Notes: generated from the sequence alone by a model not told the origin. Positions 6,552-12,613 are shown, counted from the stretch's first letter. The stretch is DNA of 16,522 nt from Caryophanales bacterium (GCA_028726925.1 JAQYPI010000012.1:1-16522), one strand, 5' to 3'. Numbers and translations: made by a program.

Positions 6552-7383
6552 GCATTCGCCGAAACGAGATGTTTTTCAGGATCGCCATGTCTTCCGGGCT
6601 CAACGCGAAGTCGATTTTCGCGTTGCTTTCCATGAATTCTTTGTGCGTCGTTTTCGGAAGGGGCAAAGCGCCTAATTGATAAACGAAGCGAATGCAAACC
6701 TGCGGAATGGTCGCGCCGTATTTCTCGGCGATCTTTTGCACCTCGGGATGATGAACGAGTTGGCCGGTGGCAAGAGGGGAATAGCCCTCGATCAAGATGC
6801 CGTTCCGTTTGGCGAATGCGATGACTTCATCGTCGACGTTCCCGATATAGCACGGAATCTGGTTGACCATGAGCGGCACCGTCGCGTGATCCATGATGTT
6901 CTGCATGTCCGATACATTGAAATTGCTGACGCCCAAAGAGAGAATCTTCCCTTCCTTATAAGCCTCTTCCATGGCCCGATAGACCGCGACGTTTTCCTTT
7001 TCGTAACGATAAGGCTTCGTAGGGTCTCTCATCTCGCTCCAAGGCTTAGGGGCGTGAATCAACATCAAGTCAAGATAAGGGGTGCGTAGGCGCGTTAACG
7101 AATCAACGATGGCTTGTTTCGCCTCCTCATAGGTCTTGATTTGTGCCGGGATCTTGCTCGTCAAAAAATAAGCCTCGCGAGGCAAAGAGGATTTGGCTAA
7201 GGCCATCCCAATCTCCTCTTCGTTTCCATAGGCGATCGCGGTATCGATATGGCGATAACCGGATTCGAATCCTTCTCGAACAACGCGTTCCGCATCCTCG
7301 CGGGCAACCTGCCAAAACCCAAGTCCCAAAGAAGGGATTTCGCGGCCGTTTTTTAACTTCCAGATAGTATCGATAGCTTTCAT
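6541..7383 (-). CDS. Aldo/keto reductase
   Basis: This 280-residue NADPH-dependent TIM-barrel reductase shows the full catalytic tetrad: D47 and Y52 in GYRHIDTAIAYGNEEEIG, K77 in FLTSKIP and H110 in LDLMLIHAPKP. The cofactor end is also typical (LPLPKTTHKEFMESNAKIDF). Length and layout fit the cytosolic 2,5-diketo-D-gluconate reductase-like branch (AKR5 type), but the substrate cannot be read from sequence. AGGAGG lies 7 nt before the ATG at 7383. A terminator separates it from the upstream membrane-protein gene, so it probably has its own promoter, which I could not place. No hairpin separates its 3' end from the convergent dehydrogenase gene. Confidence 0.95.
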   Translation of the reverse strand: MKAIDTIWKLKNGREIPSLGLGFWQVAREDAERVVREGFESGYRHIDTAIAYGNEEEIGMALAKSSLPREAYFLTSKIPAQIKTYEEAKQAIVDSLTRLRTPYLDLMLIHAPKPWSEMRDPTKPYRYEKENVAVYRAMEEAYKEGKILSLGVSNFNVSDMQNIMDHATVPLMVNQIPCYIGNVDDEVIAFAKRNGILIEGYSPLATGQLVHHPEVQKIAEKYGATIPQVCIRFVYQLGALPLPKTTHKEFMESNAKIDFALSPEDMAILKNISFRRMPTK

Positions 7384-7412
7384 CGTAGATCCTCCTTCTT
7401 CATTTTACCGAA

Positions 7413-7445
7413 CCAAAGAAAAAGCCGCGAGGAAAACCCCGCGGC
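7413..7445 (-). terminator. Intrinsic terminator after the 176-aa membrane protein gene
   Basis: On the minus strand GCCGCGGGG, loop TTTT and CCTCGCGGC (7424-7445) form a 9-bp stem with one G-U pair, followed by TTTTTCTTT. It lies 18 nt after the stop of the membrane protein gene and is a textbook rho-independent terminator. Confidence 0.9.
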
Positions 7446-7462
7446 CATTGCGTCTATTCGCC

Positions 7463-7993
7463 TTATTTCTTGAGGATGGCGGAACCAACGCAAGAAGCGC
7501 CGGAAAGAAGCGCGAAGATGCCAGTCCCGATGGGGCCAAAGCCAAGGGAAACACTACCCATGATTTGATTCGCGAGATCCTCGCCAAGCGCAGCCGTGAC
7601 GAGAGCCGATTTGGAGGCGAAGAAAATAATCGCGGCAATAACTAAAACAAGAGCGGAGCCAAGGAAAACAAGGTTGCCGAGGCGCGCTTTCTTCACGCAG
7701 CCAAGGCCGATGGCGGCAACAATGCCGAGCGTTGCGAGAACAAGGAGGATCCAGCCGATGAGGACCAAAGCAACGGGGCCCTCGAGGGAGCCATTCAAAC
7801 TGCCGGAAGCGCCCTGAACGGCAACGGTTCCGCCAAAGATGAAGGCATAGAGGTTCGTGTAGGTCGTTACAACCTCGTTACCAGTAAACCCTGTTGTACG
7901 AGTAACGAACGCCGCGGCCAGGGGCAACAATAACGCGACAACGGCAAGGAGGCCGGCCACGTAGCCAAGAAGTTTTTTAAGAGTGATTTTCAT
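7463..7993 (-). CDS. Four-helix membrane protein, unknown function
   Basis: This 176-residue protein has four predicted membrane helices (about 8-29, 73-99, 105-127, 151-174). A polar extracytoplasmic loop (about 30-72) is rich in Thr, Gly and Asn (FTGNEVVTTYTNLYAF, then ASGSLNGSLEG). Positive clusters KKARLG (101-106) and the C-terminal KK suggest both ends are inside. Its general form recurs as orphan proteins in Bacilli metagenomes (from memory); no function is known to me. The start at 7993 has only a weak ribosome binding site (AAAAGAG). A perfect hairpin CGTGC-TTTT-GCACG (8004-8017) lies just before it. It is a single-gene unit closed by a strong terminator. Confidence 0.8.
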   Translation of the reverse strand: MKITLKKLLGYVAGLLAVVALLLPLAAAFVTRTTGFTGNEVVTTYTNLYAFIFGGTVAVQGASGSLNGSLEGPVALVLIGWILLVLATLGIVAAIGLGCVKKARLGNLVFLGSALVLVIAAIIFFASKSALVTAALGEDLANQIMGSVSLGFGPIGTGIFALLSGASCVGSAILKK

Positions 7994-8053
7994 TTCTCTT
8001 TTCCGTGCAAAAGCACGCCTTTCTATGTCAATGATAAACGCGCTTTATGCGCT

Positions 8054-8080
8054 TGTATAGGGGGAGACATGGAATGTCAC
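8054..8080 (-). promoter_or_regulatory. Possible promoter with palindromic operator
   Basis: On the minus strand GTGACA (8075-8080) and TATACA (8054-8059) resemble -35 and -10 boxes, but the spacer is only 15 bp. The perfect palindrome GACAT-TCC-ATGTC (8066-8078) sits between and over them, where a repressor would bind. It would serve the 176-aa membrane protein. The short spacing lowers confidence. Confidence 0.3.
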
Positions 8081-8124
8081 TTTCCTTTACTTTATGAGGA
8101 TACGTCCCTGGGGAAAGTAAATGT

Positions 8125-8955
8125 CTAGTCGAGGAAGAAACGAATGCGAGATTGGAAGGAGGCTTTTTGCCCAGGCTCAAGGAAACGAAGTTCCTTTCTT
8201 TCCGCTAGCTCAAGAGGATCTTTGTCTCTCGTTGGCAAGCCCCACCAAGGTTCCAGACAAAGGAATCCATCGGAATTCGGCGGAGTCCACATCGCGACAT
8301 ACGGGGAAGAGAAATGGAATTCGATGGCCACGCCTTTCCCTGTGTGAAGAATGATGGGAACGCCTTCATTCATGAAAATGATCGTGTCTTGGTTCAACAT
8401 GAATTCTTTTTCGGAATCCAGGAAAAGCTCGCCGGAAAAAGGAAACGCCTCATCGAAAGAATGCGTCACGCCATCTCGCGATTTCGGGATATAGCGCAGC
8501 GGGGGGAGGATGAGTTTTGCCTTGCCAAACCGCACTTGGTAAGCGGCGTGATCGCCGATGCCAAAAGGCATGGTTTCTTCTCCGGTGTTTTCGACTTCGT
8601 GGGTTCGGATCAAGACGTCGTCATCGAGTTCGAAGGTTTCTGTTAAGCGGAATGGATAAGGGTAGGAACGGAGGGTTTCTGGCGTGGAACGCATGGAAAA
8701 CGACATATTGGTGTCGCTATTTTGCACATCCATCATATCGGAAGTTCTCGGAAAACCATGCTGATTCATGCTCAAGGCCACGTGGTGGCAAGAGTAACGA
8801 TCGCCTTTCCCAATGATGGGGAAAATCAGGTGGTCTTGGCATTGCCACCAACCATCTTTTTGATAAAGGATCTCCTGACGGAAAAGTTGGATGGAAGTCA
8901 GTTCTCCACCCATTGGGGATGCGGATATCGACAAAAAGGGATTTTGGATGTTCAT
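8125..8955 (-). CDS. Aldose 1-epimerase family protein (GalM/LacX-like)
   Basis: This 276-residue cytosolic beta-sandwich enzyme would interconvert the alpha and beta anomers of a sugar. Family landmarks are NQHGFPR with H66, the catalytic-acid region FGIGDHAAY with H136, and the catalytic-base region CLEPWWGLPT with E235. WWGLP after the Glu is typical of the LacX-like branch, whose substrates are less defined than galactose. GGAGGG lies 6 nt before the ATG at 8955. It follows the GH43 gene by 71 bp on the same strand and probably handles the sugar that enzyme releases, which is an inference from position. Confidence 0.9.
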   Translation of the reverse strand: MNIQNPFLSISASPMGGELTSIQLFRQEILYQKDGWWQCQDHLIFPIIGKGDRYSCHHVALSMNQHGFPRTSDMMDVQNSDTNMSFSMRSTPETLRSYPYPFRLTETFELDDDVLIRTHEVENTGEETMPFGIGDHAAYQVRFGKAKLILPPLRYIPKSRDGVTHSFDEAFPFSGELFLDSEKEFMLNQDTIIFMNEGVPIILHTGKGVAIEFHFSSPYVAMWTPPNSDGFLCLEPWWGLPTRDKDPLELAERKELRFLEPGQKASFQSRIRFFLD

Positions 8956-8976
8956 GCAATTCCCTCCGTTGATTTC

Positions 8977-9005
8977 ATCATAAAGTCAAGAAAGAGGGAG
9001 AACAA
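8977..9005 (-). promoter_or_regulatory. Possible internal promoter for the epimerase gene
   Basis: On the minus strand TTGTTC (9000-9005), a 17-bp spacer and TATGAT (8977-8982) lie between the GH43 gene and the epimerase gene. The -10 is good and the -35 is poor. It may add to read-through from the GH43 promoter. Confidence 0.35.
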
Positions 9006-9026
9006 CGAAAAATCTTGTTTTAGCGC

Positions 9027-9860
9027 TCAATCGGCAGGAAAAAGGCGCATGCGTTCCAAAGGAGTTTGGTTGGGTTGATGCATCGTGATCCAGGGTTTCC
9101 CTTGAAGGTCCAGGAATCTCATGCAATGGCCCCCGTCTTTCGAGAACACGACGCGATCAAAGACGTAATCTCCATAAACGCCGCCTTCGCTATGGCTTTG
9201 AATCACCGTGTAACCGGTCTCGGTGAAGGTCGACCAAAGCAAAACGATGCGGTTGCCATCTTCATATAGCCACGGGCCTTCCGCAACAAAGCCCCGCGCC
9301 TCGGAATTGCAAACCTGTTTGCTAAGACCGTTGTATTTGCCACTGATGATTTTCACGGGCGGGGTGACGAGTTGACGCAAGTCGTGGCTCAACTCGGCGA
9401 TGAAAAGAGCTCCGTCCCCATCGTGAGTGATGGGGGTCGTCCATTCATTGGAGAAGCAAAGATATGGTTTGCCTTCGTGGATGAATAACGTCGCATCGAG
9501 GCAACCCCATCCCTCGGGAGTGATGTATTCACCCGTCAAAGGGACGAAAGGTTCCCCCAAGGACGAGGACACGAGAACCATGCTTCCCCTGCCCTTGTCG
9601 GCACGGAACAAAGAGACAATGAGATAATATTTGCCTTCATAGCGATGGAGTTCCGGCGCCCAACGATTCGTGTATCCCGCGAGAGAGGAGTTTTCCACCA
9701 TGATGCAAACGGGGTCAAAAGTTTCCAAATCCGAAGATTCGTAAAGAGTAAAGTCGCTCGCAAGGCCCCAAGGATCATCCCCCGTCGTTCCAAGCAAATA
9801 ATATCGGTCGTCTTCCACAAAAACGAAGGGATCCCGAATATGAATTTCATCACGATGCAT
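9027..9860 (-). CDS. Glycoside hydrolase family 43-like protein
   Basis: This 277-residue five-bladed beta-propeller enzyme is of the arabinofuranosidase/xylosidase kind. The three GH43 acids are visible: D10 as general base (HIRDPFVF), D122 as pKa modulator (WGCLDATLF) and E194 as general acid (GFVAEGPW). RWAPELH (67-72) and the late His in ITMHQPN (H261) also fit. There is no signal peptide, so it should act in the cytosol on imported oligosaccharides. The start at 9860 is chosen because AAAGAGG lies 8 nt upstream and the motif begins there; the frame stays open to 9986, but that part lacks family sequence. The epimerase gene follows. The exact substrate is not readable. Confidence 0.9.
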   Translation of the reverse strand: MHRDEIHIRDPFVFVEDDRYYLLGTTGDDPWGLASDFTLYESSDLETFDPVCIMVENSSLAGYTNRWAPELHRYEGKYYLIVSLFRADKGRGSMVLVSSSLGEPFVPLTGEYITPEGWGCLDATLFIHEGKPYLCFSNEWTTPITHDGDGALFIAELSHDLRQLVTPPVKIISGKYNGLSKQVCNSEARGFVAEGPWLYEDGNRIVLLWSTFTETGYTVIQSHSEGGVYGDYVFDRVVFSKDGGHCMRFLDLQGKPWITMHQPNQTPLERMRLFPAD

Positions 9861-9881
9861 AAAGTGCGCCTCTTTCCTTGT

Positions 9882-9911
9882 GTTATATGCGCCTATGGCC
9901 TCGCAACGCAA
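9882..9911 (-). promoter_or_regulatory. Promoter for the GH43-epimerase pair
   Basis: On the minus strand TTGCGT (9906-9911), an 18-bp spacer and TATAAC (9882-9887) lie directly upstream of the ribosome binding site. The transcript would start about 15 nt before the ATG. TTGCG occurs three times just upstream (9902-9921), which may be chance. Confidence 0.4.
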
Positions 9912-10033
9912 GTCGCAATCTCGTTGACCATAAGAAAACGAAAGATTATCCGCGCAGACAACTGGTGGGTTTGGGTCCAACCGCAAAAGAAAACCTCATC
10001 CATTGCAGCGAATGCGGTTTTTGGTTTTTGTTT

Positions 10034-10387
10034 TTACACCGATTTGCTGATCGAAAGGTATGATTCTTTGCTTTTTGGCAAGAGCATTGCAGATAATTCA
10101 TCCCGAACGTCATAGGAATAAATGTTTTCGATGACGGATACCTCGATCACGTCCCTGCAATACTTATCGGAAGAAAGGACGCACTCCTCGATGAAAACGA
10201 AGATATCATCAAGTTCGTTGGTGATCTTTTTCTCAAAGCAAGCCAAAAGATATGGCATCAAAACATCTTCTAGAACAATGGTCGAGCCGGTGTCGATTCC
10301 GCCTTGCCATGAGGTGGCTTCTTCGAAGGATTCCTTTATGCTTGGGAATCTGTTTAGGAGCATCGAGTTAAATTCTCTTGAATCCAT
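10034..10387 (-). CDS. Immunity-like protein (DUF7674-like?)
   Basis: This acidic 117-residue cytosolic protein has no signal or membrane segment. It looks all-helical: MDSREFNSMLLNRFPSIKES, then LEDVLMPYLLACFEKK, DDIFVFIEECVLS and VIEVSVIENIYSYD. This pattern of an N-terminal F..LL..FP and a central F.FIE.C...S recalls the DUF7674 immunity-like family, from memory only. AAAGGAG lies 7 nt before the ATG at 10387. It is AT-richer than its chromosomal neighbours and is the last gene of the accessory island, next to the pseudogene copy of the regulator. No matching toxin gene adjoins it in this window, so it would be an orphan immunity gene if the family call is right. Confidence 0.6.
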   Translation of the reverse strand: MDSREFNSMLLNRFPSIKESFEEATSWQGGIDTGSTIVLEDVLMPYLLACFEKKITNELDDIFVFIEECVLSSDKYCRDVIEVSVIENIYSYDVRDELSAMLLPKSKESYLSISKSV

Positions 10388-10465
10388 TAGTATTCTCCTT
10401 TCACAGAACGCAAAGAGCTTCTAAAAGTTTAGGGGATTGATTCTCTCATCGTCACTAAGCCTTAG

Positions 10466-10491
10466 GAATCGCCTTATATCTTGGGCGATTC
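10466..10491. other. Perfect inverted repeat in the leader of the 117-aa gene
   Basis: GAATCGCC (10466-10473) and GGCGATTC (10484-10491) form an 8-bp stem with a 10-nt loop. It is not followed by a T-run on either strand, so it is not a clear terminator. It lies between the regulator pseudogene and the 117-aa gene and could be an operator or leader hairpin. Confidence 0.45.
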
Positions 10492-10498
10492 TCCCAAT

Positions 10499-10537
10499 CT
10501 AGACAATCTTCAATGGGTTGGCGTGAAGATAACCCAT
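10499..10537 (-). pseudogene. Start of a lost second gene, copy 1 (MGYLHANPL...)
   Basis: A ribosome binding site GGGAGGG and an ATG that overlaps the regulator stop (TGATG) open a 12-codon frame MGYLHANPLKIV, closed by TAG. The same overlap and nearly the same first residues (MTYVHANPL) occur after regulator copy 2. Both appear to be the beginning of an ancestral second gene cut off by deletion. Confidence 0.5.
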
Positions 10538-10891
10538 CAATCGCCCTCCCTCAAAATAGATAAAAGCTTTTCGCATTCTTCTTCACTCATTTCAGGATGT
10601 TTTCGTGCAAGCATGAAGGTGAGATTCCTTTGGAGAGGCAAAGCGCTAACAAGAGATATGTCGACCGAGGAAACAGAATGATCTAAAGTGGTCAGCAGTT
10701 CATCGGTTGATTCTTTGCTAAGCTTTATTTGTGAGAGAGTTTCTCGACAAAGCCTTCCAGAACGGCTCTCGTCCCGGTCTCGATTGCTGAAAGGCAAGAC
10801 AGGGAGATCTCCATCTTCTTAGCCATAACGGTCATATTCTACTCTTCTCGATTCTCATCTTCCTGAGCGCCTTTCCAAATTCAGTTGTCAT
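10537..10891 (-). pseudogene. XRE-type regulator pseudogene (copy 1)
   Basis: It is homologous throughout to the open regulator frame at 12188-12613. It keeps an ATG (10889-10891) and starts MTTEFGKALRKMRIEK. A 1-nt deletion near 10840 then leads to a TGA after 19 codons, and a second 1-nt deletion near 10726 shifts the frame again. The last 60 or so residues (LSKESTDELLTTLDHSVSSV to the end) are back in frame and nearly identical to copy 2. A helix-turn-helix protein would have regulated the element; this copy cannot make it without frameshifting. Confidence 0.8.
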
Positions 10892-10926
10892 AATCTCTTC
10901 TTTACGAAGCGCGTTTTCCAGTTTTT

Positions 10927-10938
10927 GTAGAATACAAC
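10927..10938. promoter_or_regulatory. Operator-like palindrome, copy 1 (degenerate)
   Basis: GTAGAATACAAC is preceded by TTTTT. It differs from the perfect palindrome at 11137 by two bases and lies about 36 nt upstream of the ATG of the regulator pseudogene. This fits autoregulation of the ancestral regulator. Confidence 0.45.
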
Positions 10939-10956
10939 TATATTTGTGTAAATATT

Positions 10957-10978
10957 GAAAAACGCGATTGTCTCGCGT
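10957..10978 (-). terminator. Terminator, copy 1
   Basis: On the minus strand ACGCGA and TCGCGT (10962-10967 and 10973-10978) form a 6-bp stem with a 5-nt loop, followed by TTTTT. It is the counterpart of the tRNA-Lys terminator at 12633-12661, now placed after the tRNA 3'-end relic. Confidence 0.6.
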
Positions 10979-11021
10979 CTTTTTCTATGTATATTAGAAC
11001 GTTTTCGTTCCAAATGTCTGT

Positions 11022-11039
11022 TGATGGGCCAATCGAACC
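11022..11039 (-). other. tRNA-Lys 3'-end relic (att-like)
   Basis: Read on the minus strand, GGTTCGATTGGCCCATCA recalls the T-loop (GGTTCGA), acceptor end and CCA of the intact tRNA-Lys (GGTTCGAG...GGTCCACCA), with a 6-nt gap. The bases that follow (ACAGACATTTGGAACGAAAACG) match those after the intact tRNA almost exactly. Sequence further into the tRNA does not match. This is what a degraded attachment-site copy would look like. Confidence 0.5.
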
Positions 11040-11136
11040 GATATAAGAACACCTTTCCACATAAAATATGCGCATCAAACATTCGAATATGTACACCGTT
11101 AGTATTACTGTTTATCAAATTGGTTCCTTGTTTTTT

Positions 11137-11148
11137 GTAGAATTCTAC
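11137..11148. promoter_or_regulatory. Perfect operator-like palindrome
   Basis: GTAGAATTCTAC is a perfect 12-bp palindrome, flanked by TTTTTT and GTTTTTT. Degenerate versions lie in front of both regulator copies. No gene starts right after it on either strand, so it may mark a lost promoter. Confidence 0.5.
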
Positions 11149-11189
11149 GTTTTTTCGGACTAGGTAGATCATAATTTGTACTTTCTCTA

Positions 11190-11217
11190 CAAAAAAGCCT
11201 CAGATCTCTCCGAGGCT
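11190..11217 (-). terminator. Terminator after the toxin-tip/immunity pair
   Basis: On the minus strand AGCCTC and GAGGCT (11212-11217 and 11196-11201) form a 6-bp stem with a 10-nt loop, followed by TTTTTTG. It lies about 68 nt after the stop of the 81-residue gene. Confidence 0.8.
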
Positions 11218-11284
11218 ATTGTCCTGTGTGGCAGGTCTATTAGAACAGTGCGCGAACCGCCTAATTGGGTTTATATTCAAGGTA

Positions 11285-11530
11285 TTAGTAGAATAAATCG
11301 CTATTTGAAAGAGAATCAACGATATCTTCGATTGTCCTGTCGCAAATTACGAACGATCGAATCGAGTCTAAAGATTCAAAATCCGCTTTAAACCCATTAT
11401 CTGATCCAATACCATATTCCCTCTCGCCATTGCGCTCGTTGATTACTGATATTGTATAGAAGACGTCTTTGTAATTAAAAGATACGTCAAATCCATGGGA
11501 AATTAATTTTAAGAAATCATCAATGTGCAT
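11285..11530 (-). CDS. Small acidic protein, candidate immunity partner
   Basis: This 81-residue protein starts MHIDDFLKLISHGFDVSFNY and contains YTISVI, a Gly-rich turn, then FKADFESLDSIRSF and a C-terminal acidic helix (CDRTIEDIVDSL). The helix-strand-strand-helix pattern and acidity fit small immunity or antitoxin proteins; no named family was recognised with certainty. AAAGGAG lies 9 nt before the ATG at 11530. It overlaps the upstream 114-residue gene by 11 bp, the usual toxin-then-immunity order, and the pair is closed by a terminator. Composition is AT-rich like the rest of the island. Confidence 0.7.
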   Translation of the reverse strand: MHIDDFLKLISHGFDVSFNYKDVFYTISVINERNGEREYGIGSDNGFKADFESLDSIRSFVICDRTIEDIVDSLSNSDLFY

Positions 11531-11864
11531 ATGATTTAGCTCCTTTCTTTCTGTCGATTATCTCACCAATTTCAATAATGTGAGTGTGCGGAACCTTGTG
11601 AGTATCTGGTCTTCCGTGATCTGTATAGTCTACATCTTTATATGCATTGCCGTTTTCGTCGTAGTGTCTGATTCGAATGACCTTGCCCTGATCATCGGTT
11701 TGTTCAATTGTTGAATTGGGAATCGACGTCATCGGCAAAGAGTGAGGGTGGGAATGGTTTTTAGTTAGAAGTCCTCCGCGAACGGATTTGCCTGAATGCG
11801 GAATATTAGTCTTCCATTTCCCGGTTGAATCGGGAGAGCCAAATAGCGAGCTTTTACCTTTCAT
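11520..11864 (-). CDS. His-rich small protein resembling a polymorphic toxin tip
   Basis: This 114-residue protein has a Gly/Ser/Lys-rich, possibly disordered N-terminal half with NHSHPHSL (36-43). The compact C-terminal half reads IRHYDENGNAYKDVDYTDHG, then RPDTHKVPHTHI. The spacing H67, D79-Y80, H83-G84, P86, H89, P92-H93, H95 recalls tips of polymorphic toxins and phage-linked proteins with a DYTxHGxPxxHxxPHxH pattern (from memory). Clustered His could bind metal. There is no signal peptide or delivery domain, so it is either a detached toxin tip or a stand-alone protein. GGAGGT lies 8 nt before the ATG at 11864, inside the end of the DUF4417 remnant. The candidate immunity gene overlaps its 3' end. 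Confidence 0.65.
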   Translation of the reverse strand: MKGKSSLFGSPDSTGKWKTNIPHSGKSVRGGLLTKNHSHPHSLPMTSIPNSTIEQTDDQGKVIRIRHYDENGNAYKDVDYTDHGRPDTHKVPHTHIIEIGEIIDRKKGAKSYAH

Positions 11865-12171
11865 CGGTTTTCACCTCCGAAAGCTTCCTCTCCCTATCCT
11901 TCTTGTTCTCCTTCATCGTGTAAGAGTCGTATTGGTAGATGGGAATACTCTTGAGCCTTGTAATGCCGAATATGTCGTCAGAAGCGGGCCCGTAGACAAT
12001 AATACCCGTTGGTTCCAGCTCACCGATTATTTTATCGACCTGCTCGGCGAATATCCGTCGATTGTCCGGGCGATGTGTGAAGCCATGCGTGCCGATCGCG
12101 ATCAGCGTATGCTTCGGGAAAGCCTCAAGGCAAGACAATGTCCTAGCATCGCCAATGTACTTAACGGATTC
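11854..12171 (-). pseudogene. DUF4417-like gene remnant (C-terminal part)
   Basis: The frame reads ESVKYIGDARTLSCLEAFPK, then HTLIAIGTHGFTHRPDNRR, IGELEPTGIIVYGPASDDIF and a charged tail. This is the C-terminal half of DUF4417-type proteins, which occur on phages and mobile elements (recognised from memory). The family is normally about twice as long. The frame opens only just after the regulator stop, and there is no good start: a TTG at 12138 lies inside the conserved part, and the nearby ribosome binding site and ATG (12188) serve another frame. The N-terminal half seems deleted, fused to the end of the regulator module. Its stop overlaps the start of the 114-residue gene by 11 bp. Confidence 0.6.
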
Positions 12172-12188
12172 GCATGAACATACGTCAT
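12102..12188 (-). pseudogene. Start of a lost second gene, copy 2 (MTYVHANPL...)
   Basis: AAGGAGG lies 7 nt before an ATG that overlaps the regulator stop (TGATG) and opens a 28-codon frame beginning MTYVHANPLSTLAML. The first nine codons resemble those of copy 1 (MGYLHANPL). After that the frame runs out of phase through the DUF4417 remnant. It is read here as the stump of an ancestral gene that followed the regulator. Confidence 0.45.
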
Positions 12189-12613
12189 CAATCGCCCTCC
12201 TTCAAGATAGAAAGCATCTTCACGCAATCGTCTTCGCTCAAATCAGGCAGTTTTCTTGCAAGCATTACTGCAAGATCCCTTTGCAACGGCAAAGCGCTGA
12301 CAAGAGATATGTCGACCGAGGAAACGGAATGATCTAAAGCGGTCAATAGTTCATCGGTTGATTTTTTGCTTAGCTTGTATTTGCGAGAGAGTTTCTCGAC
12401 GAAGCCGTCCGGAACGGCTCTCGTCCCGGTTTCGATTGCAGAAAGGTAAGACAAAGAGATTTCCATCTTCTTAGCCATGGCGGCCATGTTCTCGTCTTTC
12501 TCGATTCTCATCTTCCTGAGCGCTTTTCCAAATTCAGTTGTCGTAATCCCTTCTTTGTGAAGCGCGTTTTCACTTCGTTGATGATGTTGTTTCACAGATT
12601 TTGTGGAATTCAA
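12188..12613 (-). CDS. XRE-type helix-turn-helix regulator (copy 2, start uncertain)
   Basis: The open frame gives up to 141 residues. The homologous part starts at TTEFGKALRKMRIEK. The helix-turn-helix is about residues 41-70 of the longest reading (NMAAMAKKMEISLSYLSAIE, then TGTRAVP), and an acidic C-terminal helix bundle follows. It resembles cytosolic regulators of integrative elements. The start is the problem: where copy 1 has ATG (10889-10891), this copy has ACG (12542-12544). The only in-frame choices are a TTG at 12613, which lies on the operator-like palindrome, and a GTG at 12595; neither has a ribosome binding site. The gene may be poorly translated or dead. It lies just after the tRNA-Lys terminator. 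Confidence 0.65.
   Translation of the reverse strand: MNSTKSVKQHHQRSENALHKEGITTTEFGKALRKMRIEKDENMAAMAKKMEISLSYLSAIETGTRAVPDGFVEKLSRKYKLSKKSTDELLTALDHSVSSVDISLVSALPLQRDLAVMLARKLPDLSEDDCVKMLSILKEGD

Larger units (their letters stand above)
10511..11039. repeat. Direct repeat copy 1 (regulator-terminator-tRNA end module)
   Basis: This stretch is a diverged direct copy of about 12162-12720, with long identical runs. Features shared in order are: beginning of a lost gene, XRE regulator, operator-like palindrome, ACGCGA/TCGCGT terminator, the GAACGTTTTCGTTC hairpin and the tRNA 3' end. Copy 1 lacks about 23 nt present in copy 2 (near 12572-12594) and has two single-base deletions in the coding part. 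Confidence 0.85.
10892..11284. other. Non-coding stretch with relics
   Basis: No convincing gene was seen in this AT-rich 393-nt stretch. It holds an operator-like site (10927-10938), a copy of the regulator-upstream terminator (10957-10978), the GAACG-TTTT-CGTTC hairpin (11000-11013), a tRNA-Lys 3'-end relic (11022-11039), a perfect 12-bp palindrome (11137-11148) and the terminator of the toxin/immunity pair (11190-11217). Frames that stay open here have no ribosome binding site and no recognisable sequence. Confidence 0.6.

Noticed and set aside
9963..9984. A third possible tRNA-Lys-end relic (TGGTGG...GGGTCCAACCGC) at the far edge of the island
   Set aside because: Only short runs match the tRNA end and several gaps are needed; the position at the island boundary is suggestive, but the match could be chance.
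9861..9986. N-terminal extension of the GH43 protein to a start at 9986
   Set aside because: The GH43 fold begins at HIRDPF near the ATG at 9860, which has its own ribosome binding site; the extension covers a likely promoter and has no family sequence.
10888..11172. Minus-strand 94-codon frame over the relic region
   Set aside because: It runs through the terminator copy, the tRNA relic and the operator-like sites, has no ribosome binding site and looks like non-coding AT-rich sequence.
11176..11391. Plus-strand 71-codon frame over the terminator and the end of the 81-residue gene
   Set aside because: It overlaps a clear minus-strand terminator and gene, has no ribosome binding site and shows no recognisable sequence.
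12603..12613. TTG at 12613 as the true start of regulator copy 2
   Set aside because: There is no ribosome binding site, it lies on the operator-like palindrome, and the alignment with copy 1 places the ancestral start at 12542-12544. The longest frame is reported but flagged.
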